Assembly: GCA_014238785.1 (NCBI GenBank)
Contig: JABAAL010000034.1
Coordinates: forward strand, 1 to 34,950
Source of the DNA: Phycisphaerales bacterium
GTDB taxonomy: Bacteria > Planctomycetota > Phycisphaerae > Phycisphaerales > SM1A02
Length of the DNA stretch: 34,950 nt
Direction: 5' to 3'
The notes beneath the pieces are model-generated. The model saw only the letters and a program-made list of their open reading frames with translations. It was not told where the DNA came from and did not search any database. Shown piece after piece: positions 17,593-25,193 of the stretch; position 1 is the stretch's first letter, and each line of letters starts with the position of its first letter. The position numbers were made by a program, and so were the translations under genes.

Positions 17593-17640
17593 GCCCCCGA
17601 AAGGGCTCGGTATGGCGCTTGCGTCTACCGGGCCTTTATT
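17593..17640 (+). ncRNA. Structured element copy 1 (GNRA hairpin plus terminator-like hairpin)
   Basis: A short CCC/GGG hairpin with a C(GAAA)G loop is followed by a helix in which GGCTCGGTA (17604-17612) pairs with TACCGGGCC (17626-17634), including one G-T pair. Its apical part, CG(CTTG)CG, is a stable tetraloop type. TTTATT follows. The GNRA hairpin and the main helix share the GGG bases, so they compete. The second copy at 17820-17867 keeps the helix with compensatory base changes. Confidence 0.5.
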
Positions 17641-17663
17641 AATTGGTTTTGTTCATTAAAGTT

Positions 17664-17706
17664 AGAGAGTGACCCAAGGTCCTGATGGAATGGGGAGAGA
17701 CTCTTT
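17664..17706 (+). other. Possible nested hairpin between the two elements
   Basis: AGAGAGT (17664-17670) can pair with ACTCTTT (17700-17706), with one G-T pair, and encloses GACC-CAA-GGTC (17671-17681). This is pairing by eye on a single sequence without covariation, so it could be chance. Confidence 0.25.
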
Positions 17707-17819
17707 CTTGCTCTACACCTCAAGAAATATTCTGAAATGGTATTAGATAAAAACCATACTTATTTGACTTTGATAGTAAGCGATATATTCTTTGCTTGTT
17801 GCAACTGCCACTCACCTTA

Positions 17820-17867
17820 CCCCCGGAAGGGCTCAGTGTGGTTCTTTGAATCCACTGGGCGTTTTTT
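17820..17867 (+). terminator. Structured element copy 2, ending as an intrinsic terminator
   Basis: Second copy of the 17593 element. A CCC/GGG hairpin with a C(GGAA)G loop precedes GCTCAGTG (17831-17838) paired with CACTGGGC (17853-17860), an apical TTC(TTT)GAA, and then a run of six T at 17862-17867. As a hairpin with a T tail it meets the form of a Rho-independent terminator on the plus strand. It ends 96 bases before the cyclophilin start. Confidence 0.6.
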
Positions 17868-17963
17868 AATACGATTTAACCGAGCTATGTGCTTCTCTCA
17901 CTACTCTTGCCCAGTAATGCTATCCTGCACAGTTACAACACTCTTTCAAAGGATACTTACTCT

Positions 17964-19235
17964 ATGTTACTATCAACACTCTGCTCAGCTTGTATTGTCA
18001 CCGCTCTATTTGGTTTTGCTGACAGCGCAGACCAACTTCTCAAACGCTACCAAATGGCGCGAACTTCGATCATGAATCAACGCGGTTTAGCGCCGGGCGA
18101 TCTCCAGAGCGTAACGGACCTTTGCGAAGAACTTGCTCAATGGAATGCTGATCATGATGACATTAAGATTATCGCAGCAGAACTGCAGATGAGCATCTGG
18201 CTTGATGAACTCGCCCAATGCAATATTCTTTTTGGACGACTCGCTGACCTTCAACCAGAAGATTCAAGAATCGGTCTAGCTTGGGCAGAATTCCTCATCA
18301 ACCAAGAGGGTTCCTCAGCAGAAAGTGTGTATGCAGATCTCATGGATCGTTATCCTGAATCTTCTGAAATTGCAATTGGCTGGGTACGTTTTCTGGATAG
18401 TCGCAATCGGTTTACCGAGGGTATCGAAGTAATTGAGGAGATGCATTCCAACGCTACGCCGTCAGCGGAAGTAACCGAAATCTATGCCGACTTCCTTTTC
18501 GCGGATAATCGTTTTGAGGACGCAATTGCTGCACTTGATTCCATCGATACTGAGGCGCTAGAAAGTCCCACGCTTTCTTCGAAAATAAATGTCAACAAAA
18601 CACGGTACAAAACTGCGTCCAATCTTTGGGATGAAGAACTTGCCATTCAAGAAGCTGAGGGAATCAATGACGATCTTCCTGAGGCTCAAATCATAACTTC
18701 GAAGGGTTCAATTACGATTAAACTTTTTGAAGATCACGCCCCGAACACTGTAGCCAACTTTGTATCTCTTGCTGAATCTGGCTTCTATGATGGCACTCGA
18801 TTCCACCGTGTTCTCAATAGGTTCATGGCGCAAGGTGGCGATTCATTTAGCCGAGATGGTGAAAAAGGAGAGGCCGGCACTGGTGACCCTGGTTATAAAA
18901 TCAAAGATGAACATACCGGCGATGACATTCGCAAGCATTTTGCGGGCTCTATCTCGATGGCAAAATCTCCCGCCCCAGACTCAGCGGGCAGTCAATTTTT
19001 CTTGACGCATCTTCCAACTCCGCACCTTGATGGCCGTCATACTGTATTTGGTCGAATCACCGATGGTCTTACTATTGCAAGAGCGCTCGAGCAAAACGAT
19101 GAAATTCTCACGGTTCTCATCACCAATAAAAGGGATCACGATTACACCCCAGAGATTATTGGAGGCACGGAGAAAATTAAAGAAACAAAAGCAATCCAAA
19201 AGAAGAAGAAGCTACAACTTAAAAAACCTGAGTAA
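17964..19235 (+). CDS. Secreted helical-repeat cyclophilin (peptidylprolyl isomerase)
   Basis: Catalyses cis-trans isomerisation of prolyl bonds, probably in the periplasm. From the ATG at 17964 (AAAGGA upstream) the product is 423 residues; an in-frame ATG at 17889 would add residues before the signal peptide. Residues 1-20 form a signal peptide (SMLLSTLCSACIVTALFGFADS region). About 200 residues of TPR-like helical repeats follow. The cyclophilin domain starts near residue 241 (AQIITSKGSITIKLFEDHAP) and contains TRFHRV with the catalytic Arg near residue 282, FMAQGGD and GSQFFLTHLPTPHLDGRHTVFGRI. The C-terminus ends in a Lys-rich tail (KKKKLQLKK). The repeats may hold client proteins. The ACT-domain gene begins 29 bases later. 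Confidence 0.93.
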   Translation: MLLSTLCSACIVTALFGFADSADQLLKRYQMARTSIMNQRGLAPGDLQSVTDLCEELAQWNADHDDIKIIAAELQMSIWLDELAQCNILFGRLADLQPEDSRIGLAWAEFLINQEGSSAESVYADLMDRYPESSEIAIGWVRFLDSRNRFTEGIEVIEEMHSNATPSAEVTEIYADFLFADNRFEDAIAALDSIDTEALESPTLSSKINVNKTRYKTASNLWDEELAIQEAEGINDDLPEAQIITSKGSITIKLFEDHAPNTVANFVSLAESGFYDGTRFHRVLNRFMAQGGDSFSRDGEKGEAGTGDPGYKIKDEHTGDDIRKHFAGSISMAKSPAPDSAGSQFFLTHLPTPHLDGRHTVFGRITDGLTIARALEQNDEILTVLITNKRDHDYTPEIIGGTEKIKETKAIQKKKKLQLKKPE

Positions 19236-19264
19236 ATTCTAACATTACATAAACATATACACCA

Positions 19265-19738
19265 ATGTCACAACTACCACCAGAAACTATGCAAGGCTAC
19301 CTCGTCCCTTCGGTTAGACAATTTAGTGTTTTTCTAGAAAACCGTGTTGGCCGACTTCTTGACTTACTTAGACATTTTGATGAAGCTTCCCACGTTCATG
19401 TGATGGGACTAAACGTCATTGACTCTTCTGACCATGCCGTCATTCGAATGATTCCCGATAATGCCGATGCCGCTCGAGTTTTGCTCAATGAACTTGGAAT
19501 CGCTTTTTCTGAAATTGATGTCATTGTTACAGTCATTGACGAGTCGCACTCTCTCGCTGATATGTGCTTATATTTGCTTGGTGCAGAACTCAACATTTTG
19601 TTCATCTATTCTCTCATACAACAATCAACTGTTGGCGACTCCGTCATCGCAGTTGCAATTGACGACCTTACGCTTGGCGGGCAATTACTTCTTCGCAGGG
19701 GCTTTAATCTGCTTGGCGAAGGCGACTTAAACTGTTAA
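19265..19738 (+). CDS. Tandem ACT-domain protein
   Basis: A 157-residue product made of two small regulatory ACT-type folds, roughly residues 18-79 and 85-150. The first is clear: RQFSVFLENRVGRLLDLLRHF, then a strand VMGLNVIDSSDHAVIRMI and the helix DNADAARVLLNEL. The second is degenerate. ACT domains sense amino acids or other small ligands; free-standing tandem ACT proteins are often annotated as acetolactate-synthase small-subunit-like, but no ilvB or other obvious enzyme partner is next to it. The target is therefore unknown. Its stop codon overlaps the opposite-strand mqnD stop through the sequence TTAA (19735-19738). Confidence 0.8.
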   Translation: MSQLPPETMQGYLVPSVRQFSVFLENRVGRLLDLLRHFDEASHVHVMGLNVIDSSDHAVIRMIPDNADAARVLLNELGIAFSEIDVIVTVIDESHSLADMCLYLLGAELNILFIYSLIQQSTVGDSVIAVAIDDLTLGGQLLLRRGFNLLGEGDLNC

Positions 19739-20604
19739 ACAAATTCAATTGCTCCAATTTCGGGAACCGCCCCTACTTTTGCAGCTTCTTTTAAGAATTG
19801 ATGAACTGCCCTTTTCCCCGTATCGCCAAAATCCAAAGTCCAACGGTTGACATACATTTCAACGAATTCATCTGTGCATTTCATGTCAATCCCCCGACCC
19901 CACTGCGTTGCCCAAGCAAGAGACTTCTCTCTATTTGCCATTGCATACTCGATGGATTGAAGAAGCAAGGTTGTTATTTTTTGTGTCGCTCCGGCGCCTA
20001 TTCGTGAATCTATGTCTCGTTTTATCGCGTTACCACCAAGTGGTAAAGGAAGCCCCGTCCTTTCAGCCCACCAAGCGCCAAAATCGCAAACTTCATAGAG
20101 CCCAAGTTCGTCATACGTCAATTGTCCTTCATGAATAACAACACCCGCGTTATATTTTCCTTTAGAAACAGCGCTCATAATTTCCGTAAACGCAACGGGG
20201 TCCCATGAAATCGCCCTCTCGCCCGCAAGAATACGCAACGCCGCCAAGGCAGAAGTCCGAAGCCCTGGAACGGCAAAGACTGTTTTGGATTCAATAAGCT
20301 CATCCATAGTAGTGTTATGTTTTGCTACGACTTTCGGACCATATCCATCACCAAGGGAAGCGCCGCAGGCAGTCAGGGAATATCGTGATGCTACTTTTGG
20401 ATAGTGGGCAATACTAATTGCAGTAATATCATATTCTTCTAGTTCTGCCTCCTCGTTTAAAGTCTCAATGTCTTTCATCACAAGTTCAAAATTAAAATCA
20501 CCAACATCAATTGATGAGCCGCTACCATCTATATCTGCAAGAGGCCACCACATGAATGCATCGTCTGGATCTGGGCTATGGGCGAGCGTGATTGTATGTT
20601 TCAC
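19735..20604 (-). CDS. mqnD: 1,4-dihydroxy-6-naphthoate synthase (futalosine menaquinone pathway)
   Basis: Converts cyclic de-hypoxanthine futalosine to 1,4-dihydroxy-6-naphthoate in the futalosine route to menaquinone. The 289-residue product has the periplasmic-binding-protein-like fold of the MqnA/MqnD family. Visible landmarks are AHSPDPDDAFMWWPL at the start (typical of MqnD), the hinge strand YDITAISIAHYP, FAVPGLRTSALAAL, and H158 in AGVVIHEGQLTY, corresponding to the catalytic histidine. Translation starts at GTG, which overlaps the stop of the upstream acyl-CoA ligase gene (GTGA at 20604-20601), so the two are co-translated. Other mqn genes are not in the window. Confidence 0.94.
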   Translation of the reverse strand: MKHTITLAHSPDPDDAFMWWPLADIDGSGSSIDVGDFNFELVMKDIETLNEEAELEEYDITAISIAHYPKVASRYSLTACGASLGDGYGPKVVAKHNTTMDELIESKTVFAVPGLRTSALAALRILAGERAISWDPVAFTEIMSAVSKGKYNAGVVIHEGQLTYDELGLYEVCDFGAWWAERTGLPLPLGGNAIKRDIDSRIGAGATQKITTLLLQSIEYAMANREKSLAWATQWGRGIDMKCTDEFVEMYVNRWTLDFGDTGKRAVHQFLKEAAKVGAVPEIGAIEFV

Positions 20605-22073
20605 TTTACAACTTCCTTTGATACAATTTTAACCAATTCACGTCTCATAATTTTACCTGTGGGGTTTCGGGGCAATTCTTCGAGTACCGTTATCTTTTTT
20701 GGCACTTTGAAAGGCGCAATTGTTTCTCGGCACCAGGCGCGTAATGCTTGTTCGTCGAATTCTGCGTCTTCTTGTAGTTCAATATACGCTACGGCAACTT
20801 CACCTCTTGAAGTATCACTTCGGCCAACAACACCAGCTGCAATTACGTCGGGATGATTTGTTAACACTTCCTCAATTTCACGAGGAAATACATTTTCTCC
20901 AGCAATGATAAGCATCTCTTTTATACGACCAGTAATGTACAAAAAACCATCTTCATCTAGTTGCCCCATATCGCCAGTTTTAAAATACCCCTGTGAGTCA
21001 AACGCCGCATTCGTTTCTTCTTCAAGGTTGTAATACCCCTGCATAATGTTTGGGCCTGCGATTCTGATTTCTCCATCTTCCCCTGCAGGAAGATCATGTT
21101 CATCCTCATCTACAATCCTTTCATGGACATCTACTATTGGCATCCCAACACTACCTCTACGTTGTTCTTCTGGGCGGCATAAATTTGCGACCGGCGAGGT
21201 TTCTGTTAAACCGTATCCTTCAAGAATTGTCACGCCTAAACGCTCTTTAAATCCATTGTACACAGCATCTGGCAATGCCTCGCCTCCAGACAATGCTAAT
21301 CGTATTGAATTACAATCCTCTGGCTTTGCGCTTTTCGTATTTAAAATCGCATTAAACATTGACGGTATTGCGAGCATGACTGTTGGCTTTTGCTCTCGTA
21401 GTAAATCTAGAACCTTGCGAGGATTGAACCTTGCGGTATACACTGCTTTGGCACCGATTGCAGAAGGAATTAGCGTTGTTGCAGTAAAACCAAAACTATG
21501 AAACTGCGGAAGCAAACCAAGAAAAATATCTCTGTTTGTAAAACTAACCCATTGCTTACACTGCTCAACATTTGCATTTAAATTTCCTGCACTGAGCATA
21601 ACCCCTTTTGGTTTTCCGGAAGTACCAGAGGTATACAAAAGCGCTGCAAGCATTTCATCGCTGCTCTTCTTCGATCTTCGTATTGGTGGAACCCCCTTAA
21701 AAGACATTTCCTCAAGTTTGATGGCCTCAATTCCATCTGGCAAACCCCCAATCATCTCAACCATCGCATCGACTGTAATGACAGTATCAACTCCACTATC
21801 TGCGATGATAAAATCTATCTCATCTTTTGTAAGAAGATAATTTAATGGCACAATTGTCTTGCCAAGTGACCAAATTGCTGTTGCAGCAACCGGAAACATG
21901 CCAGAGGTTGGCAACAACACAGCAACATGAGCCTTGCTCGTGGAAATATTCTTCGCGACATGCCAAGAAGCGACCTGAAGGTCAATTCCACGCCAGCTGC
22001 GATAATCGTCAACTATGAGCGTTCGGAAGGCATTTCTCCGCCAAGTTTTATAAATGGACTTTAGAAGTTGCAT
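20601..22073 (-). CDS. AMP-forming acyl-CoA ligase (ANL superfamily)
   Basis: Activates a carboxylic acid as an acyl-adenylate and then transfers it to CoA; a fatty acid is the most likely substrate by overall resemblance. The 490-residue protein has all family motifs: P-loop LLYTSGTSGKPKG (about 146-158), LEGYGLTETSP, YFKTGDMGQLDEDGFLYITGR, and the C-terminal lid PRNPTGKIMRREL with the catalytic lysine K474. No membrane segment is seen. A TAGGA lies upstream of the ATG. The gene heads the pair with mqnD and diverges from the SPOR-lipoprotein gene across 45 bases that contain a perfect inverted repeat. Substrate cannot be read from the sequence. Confidence 0.92.
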   Translation of the reverse strand: MQLLKSIYKTWRRNAFRTLIVDDYRSWRGIDLQVASWHVAKNISTSKAHVAVLLPTSGMFPVAATAIWSLGKTIVPLNYLLTKDEIDFIIADSGVDTVITVDAMVEMIGGLPDGIEAIKLEEMSFKGVPPIRRSKKSSDEMLAALLYTSGTSGKPKGVMLSAGNLNANVEQCKQWVSFTNRDIFLGLLPQFHSFGFTATTLIPSAIGAKAVYTARFNPRKVLDLLREQKPTVMLAIPSMFNAILNTKSAKPEDCNSIRLALSGGEALPDAVYNGFKERLGVTILEGYGLTETSPVANLCRPEEQRRGSVGMPIVDVHERIVDEDEHDLPAGEDGEIRIAGPNIMQGYYNLEEETNAAFDSQGYFKTGDMGQLDEDGFLYITGRIKEMLIIAGENVFPREIEEVLTNHPDVIAAGVVGRSDTSRGEVAVAYIELQEDAEFDEQALRAWCRETIAPFKVPKKITVLEELPRNPTGKIMRRELVKIVSKEVVK

Positions 22074-22090
22074 CAGGTCTATTCCTACTT

Positions 22091-22105
22091 AAGGTACGAT
22101 ACCTT
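22091..22105. promoter_or_regulatory. Perfect inverted repeat in a divergent promoter region
   Basis: AAGGTA-CGA-TACCTT, two 6-base arms around a 3-base centre, lies midway in the 45-base gap between the divergent starts at 22073 and 22119. The position and symmetry fit a dimeric regulator's operator. No second copy was seen in the window. Confidence 0.35.
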
Positions 22106-22118
22106 GTAGAGCATCAAT

Positions 22119-22793
22119 ATGCGAACGACCGTCATCATCTTTCTTCTAACCCTTTCACAAATGATCGGTTGCGCCAAACCAACGGCGACCGCTCTCAATA
22201 CTTCTTTACAAGAGTACAACAAGAAAGAATGGCTTAGTTCTGAGAATTGGGCAAGAAAAGCAATTAATAGCGGGAATGATATAGACAAAGCACAATACAT
22301 TATGGGCCTGTGTGAGTTCCAATTACAACAGATTGATAGTTCTAAAGCGTGGTTCGAGAGAGCCGCCCTTTCCTTAGATCCAGAGGTACGCGGAAAAGCA
22401 ACCGCGATGCTTGGAATAATTGCATCAAGTAAGGGCGAGTACAGTACCGCGCAAATCGCTTTTCAAAATGCCTCGCCTAATTTACGCGGGATGGACAAAC
22501 GACGGGCTGCTGCAAAACTACGGACTCTAAATACCTCAAATACATTCACGTTACAATTTGGCGCATATCGCGAGAAAGATAATGCTATAAAATCAATCGA
22601 AATAATTTCAACCTCAATCAGAAAAGCAGGCCTTGGAGCTGCTTGGATTTCTGAGGAAAAAAGTGGCCTCGGGGCAACAATCTATTTAGTCCAAGCAGGT
22701 CACTTTGCATCAAGAAACGATGCTTCATCGCGAAGAACCAAACACAACCTTCCTCAATGCGTAGTTACAAAAGTAGCTACAACATCTCCATAA
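22119..22793 (+). CDS. Putative lipoprotein with TPR-like repeats and a SPOR-like C-terminus
   Basis: The 224-residue product begins with a signal ending QMIGC, with C18 as likely lipidation site (Met at -3 is unusual). Residues 25-130 look like TPR helices (WLSSENWARKAINSG, AQYIMGLCEFQLQQ, SSKAWFERAALSLDP). From about residue 142 the pattern TFTLQFGAYREKDNAIKSIE, later YLVQAGHFASRNDASSRR, matches the two-half SPOR fold that binds denuded peptidoglycan, often at division sites. A role in envelope growth or division is inferred. The PgpH-type gene begins 24 bases downstream on the same strand. Confidence 0.75.
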   Translation: MRTTVIIFLLTLSQMIGCAKPTATALNTSLQEYNKKEWLSSENWARKAINSGNDIDKAQYIMGLCEFQLQQIDSSKAWFERAALSLDPEVRGKATAMLGIIASSKGEYSTAQIAFQNASPNLRGMDKRRAAAKLRTLNTSNTFTLQFGAYREKDNAIKSIEIISTSIRKAGLGAAWISEEKSGLGATIYLVQAGHFASRNDASSRRTKHNLPQCVVTKVATTSP

Positions 22794-22817
22794 GAGTACC
22801 AAGAACAAATAGCGAAA

Positions 22818-25142
22818 ATGGCAAAATCATCAGGACATAAAACGACTGGCCCAGGAAAAAGTCGAAGAGAAACGGTTTTGCGCAACGTGCCAAAGCCGAC
22901 TTTCACTATTGCTAGTTTATTGCAACGACCTGATTTCCTTCGGACATGTTTCGTGATATTTATATTCCTCGCTGTCGTAGCAACGATGTCGACTTGGTCA
23001 AGAGAACAAATCAACGTGCACGATGGTCAAATCGCTTCTGCAACTAGAATAAAAAGAATCAACTTCCAATTTGAAGATGCCGCTGCAACCACAACTAAGC
23101 GAGCGGAAGCACGTAACGCATCTCCTAAAATTTATACGATAAATACTACGTTTATCGAACGCCTCAAAGCTTCACTCACTGGATTACCCGCTGCCGTCTC
23201 GGGCAAAACAACGCTTGAAGAAGTTACTCCAGAACTAGTAAAACAGTTTGCGCTTACCCAAGAATCGTTGACTGACCTTCAAGCCATGTCAAAGGATGGA
23301 GAACCAACGTATAGTTGGAAAAGGTCAGTAACTAAACTCATTCAGAATCTTCAAAAACAAACGCCACTCCTTACAAGTGCTGAATATCAAGAGTTTACAA
23401 CGACCGCACCATCAAATCGTGAGTTATTTGGTGGAGCTGGGCGAATAACACGTCCATACCAAGCCGATGCAGTGTCGTTACCCGCAAATATCGGCGACAA
23501 AGAGGACATAAAACTTTCAGAGTTGGTTAGCGGCAACGGTTTTTCTGAGTCTCTTGTTAAAATTATAGTCGCAAGATTAGTGAGCAATCACCAGCCAAGT
23601 TTACAACTTGAAATCGAAGATACTCAATCACGTGCGGAAACTGCTGCAAACTCCATTGAGCCAGTCATTGTTAAACACCTCAAAGGTGAAGTCATCTGGA
23701 GGCGGGGAGACACCATTTCTGCAACTCAGTTTGAAAATGCTTTTTTAGAACAGCAACATTTTCTCGCCAGAGCTTCATTCACTGAACGATGGCTCCCAAG
23801 AATCGGATCTATTGGGCTACTTGCAATGATTGCAATTTTCATTGGAGCATACACAACTGTCACGAACGCTAGGATTGCGAAAAACTTACTCCGCCTTTTT
23901 GCTTTGTGTGCGCTAATGGCCATTATGCTTGGGTTATCAATAATCATCACACTTCAAGCGCCTATTTTCATATATGCCGCAGCAATAGTTCCAACATTAT
24001 TAACGGTAACTATTGCTTCTCTAGCGTATGGGCAACGCATGGGTATGTTTATTGCATTTATGCAATGTGCTCTTGTTACGATGGGATTGTCTCAACCAAT
24101 TGCATGGTTCATTTTACTCATCGCCGGGTGCGGTTTAATGATTGGGCAAATAAAAGAAGTCCGCCAACGGCAAACTCTCATAAATGCTTCAGGAGTGGCA
24201 GGAATTGGTTTTAGTATTGGTGCCATTTTTCTCGGCCTCGCAGAAGTACCAGACTTCGCTATTGCATGGGAACAAATTCTAACAAATGCAATTGTATCTG
24301 GCGCTTCAGCGTTGTTTGTTGGTTTTTTTGTCTTGGGTATCCTTCCAAGTATCGAAAGTGTTTTTGATATCACTACAGGCATGACACTCGCTGATTTGCG
24401 CGACCCTAGAAAACCACTACTTCAACAATTACAACACCTTGCTCCGGGAACTTTTAACCACTCGCGGCAAGTTGCAGACATAGCAGAAACTGCGACCGAA
24501 GCCATTGGAGGAGACTCACTTCTCGCATATGTTGGCGGGTTGTATCACGATATTGGCAAAATGAATAAACCCGAATATTTTGTTGAGAACCAAACAGGAT
24601 ATAACAGGCATAATAATTTAAAGCCATCGATGAGTCTACTTGTAATCATCGGCCATGTAAAAGATGGGATAGAACTTGGTAAAGAATATGATTTACCAAA
24701 AGAAATTCTTCACTTCATCGAAACCCACCATGGAACGACACTCGTTGAGTATTTCTATCATGCTGCTATGCGGGAAGCAGATGAAACTGGTGAATCCATC
24801 AACGAAATGCAATTCCGGTACCCTGGGCCCAAGCCGAAAACAAAAGAAGCCGCAGTACTCATGATTGCGGATGCCGTTGAATCTGCATCAAGAACTCTAC
24901 CAGATCCAAATCCAGGCAGGATTGAAGCGCTCGTTAGAGAATTGTCACGCAAGCGATTACTCGATCATCAATTTGACGAATGTGGATTAACGTTTTGCGA
25001 TCTTGCAAAAATTGAAGATGCAATCATAACCAGATTAAACTCTATCTACCACACCCGAATCAAATATCCAGAAGAAGAGAAGCCAAACTCCAATGATGCA
25101 GAAGTAATCGAAGCAGAAAAAGAAGGCGACTTAGCCGGTTAA
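22818..25142 (+). CDS. pgpH: 7TM-HD family phosphodiesterase (PgpH/YqfF type)
   Basis: Members of this family degrade cyclic di-AMP. The 774-residue protein has the expected order: a cytoplasmic N-terminus, a membrane helix (about 40-57, FLRTCFVIFIFLAVVATMS), an extracytoplasmic 7TMR-HDED-like domain to about residue 320, a block of seven membrane helices (about 327-520), and a C-terminal HD domain. In the HD domain, NHSRQVADIAE supplies the first His, GLYHDIGK the HD pair H577-D578, and later THHGTTLVEYFY and ADAVESASR supply further metal-binding positions. All appear intact. No ybeY or other usual neighbour follows; the next gene is convergent. A matching diadenylate cyclase is not in the window. 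Confidence 0.93.
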   Translation: MAKSSGHKTTGPGKSRRETVLRNVPKPTFTIASLLQRPDFLRTCFVIFIFLAVVATMSTWSREQINVHDGQIASATRIKRINFQFEDAAATTTKRAEARNASPKIYTINTTFIERLKASLTGLPAAVSGKTTLEEVTPELVKQFALTQESLTDLQAMSKDGEPTYSWKRSVTKLIQNLQKQTPLLTSAEYQEFTTTAPSNRELFGGAGRITRPYQADAVSLPANIGDKEDIKLSELVSGNGFSESLVKIIVARLVSNHQPSLQLEIEDTQSRAETAANSIEPVIVKHLKGEVIWRRGDTISATQFENAFLEQQHFLARASFTERWLPRIGSIGLLAMIAIFIGAYTTVTNARIAKNLLRLFALCALMAIMLGLSIIITLQAPIFIYAAAIVPTLLTVTIASLAYGQRMGMFIAFMQCALVTMGLSQPIAWFILLIAGCGLMIGQIKEVRQRQTLINASGVAGIGFSIGAIFLGLAEVPDFAIAWEQILTNAIVSGASALFVGFFVLGILPSIESVFDITTGMTLADLRDPRKPLLQQLQHLAPGTFNHSRQVADIAETATEAIGGDSLLAYVGGLYHDIGKMNKPEYFVENQTGYNRHNNLKPSMSLLVIIGHVKDGIELGKEYDLPKEILHFIETHHGTTLVEYFYHAAMREADETGESINEMQFRYPGPKPKTKEAAVLMIADAVESASRTLPDPNPGRIEALVRELSRKRLLDHQFDECGLTFCDLAKIEDAIITRLNSIYHTRIKYPEEEKPNSNDAEVIEAEKEGDLAG

Positions 25143-25193
25143 CTAAAAGAGCATAAAAATAGCGTAGCGTTGTGCCTTACACAAACCCTCCGT

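Larger units (their letters stand above)
17544..17963. other. Non-coding region with structured RNA elements between ruvC and the cyclophilin gene
   Basis: This 420-base stretch has no convincing gene. In order it holds a TATAAT box (17569-17574), hairpin element copy 1 (17593-17640), a possible nested hairpin (17664-17706), hairpin element copy 2 ending in a T run (17820-17867), and the AAAGGA upstream of the cyclophilin start (about 17948-17953). The arrangement is compatible with a small structured transcript of up to about 290 bases, or with two tandem terminators or attenuators. Confidence 0.5.

Noticed and set aside
17591..17659. A 22-codon ATG frame (MPPKGLGMALASTG and onward) running through hairpin copy 1.
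   Set aside because: Copy 2 lacks the ATG and hits a stop after nine aligned codons, while base changes between the copies preserve pairing rather than codons, so RNA structure explains the similarity better.
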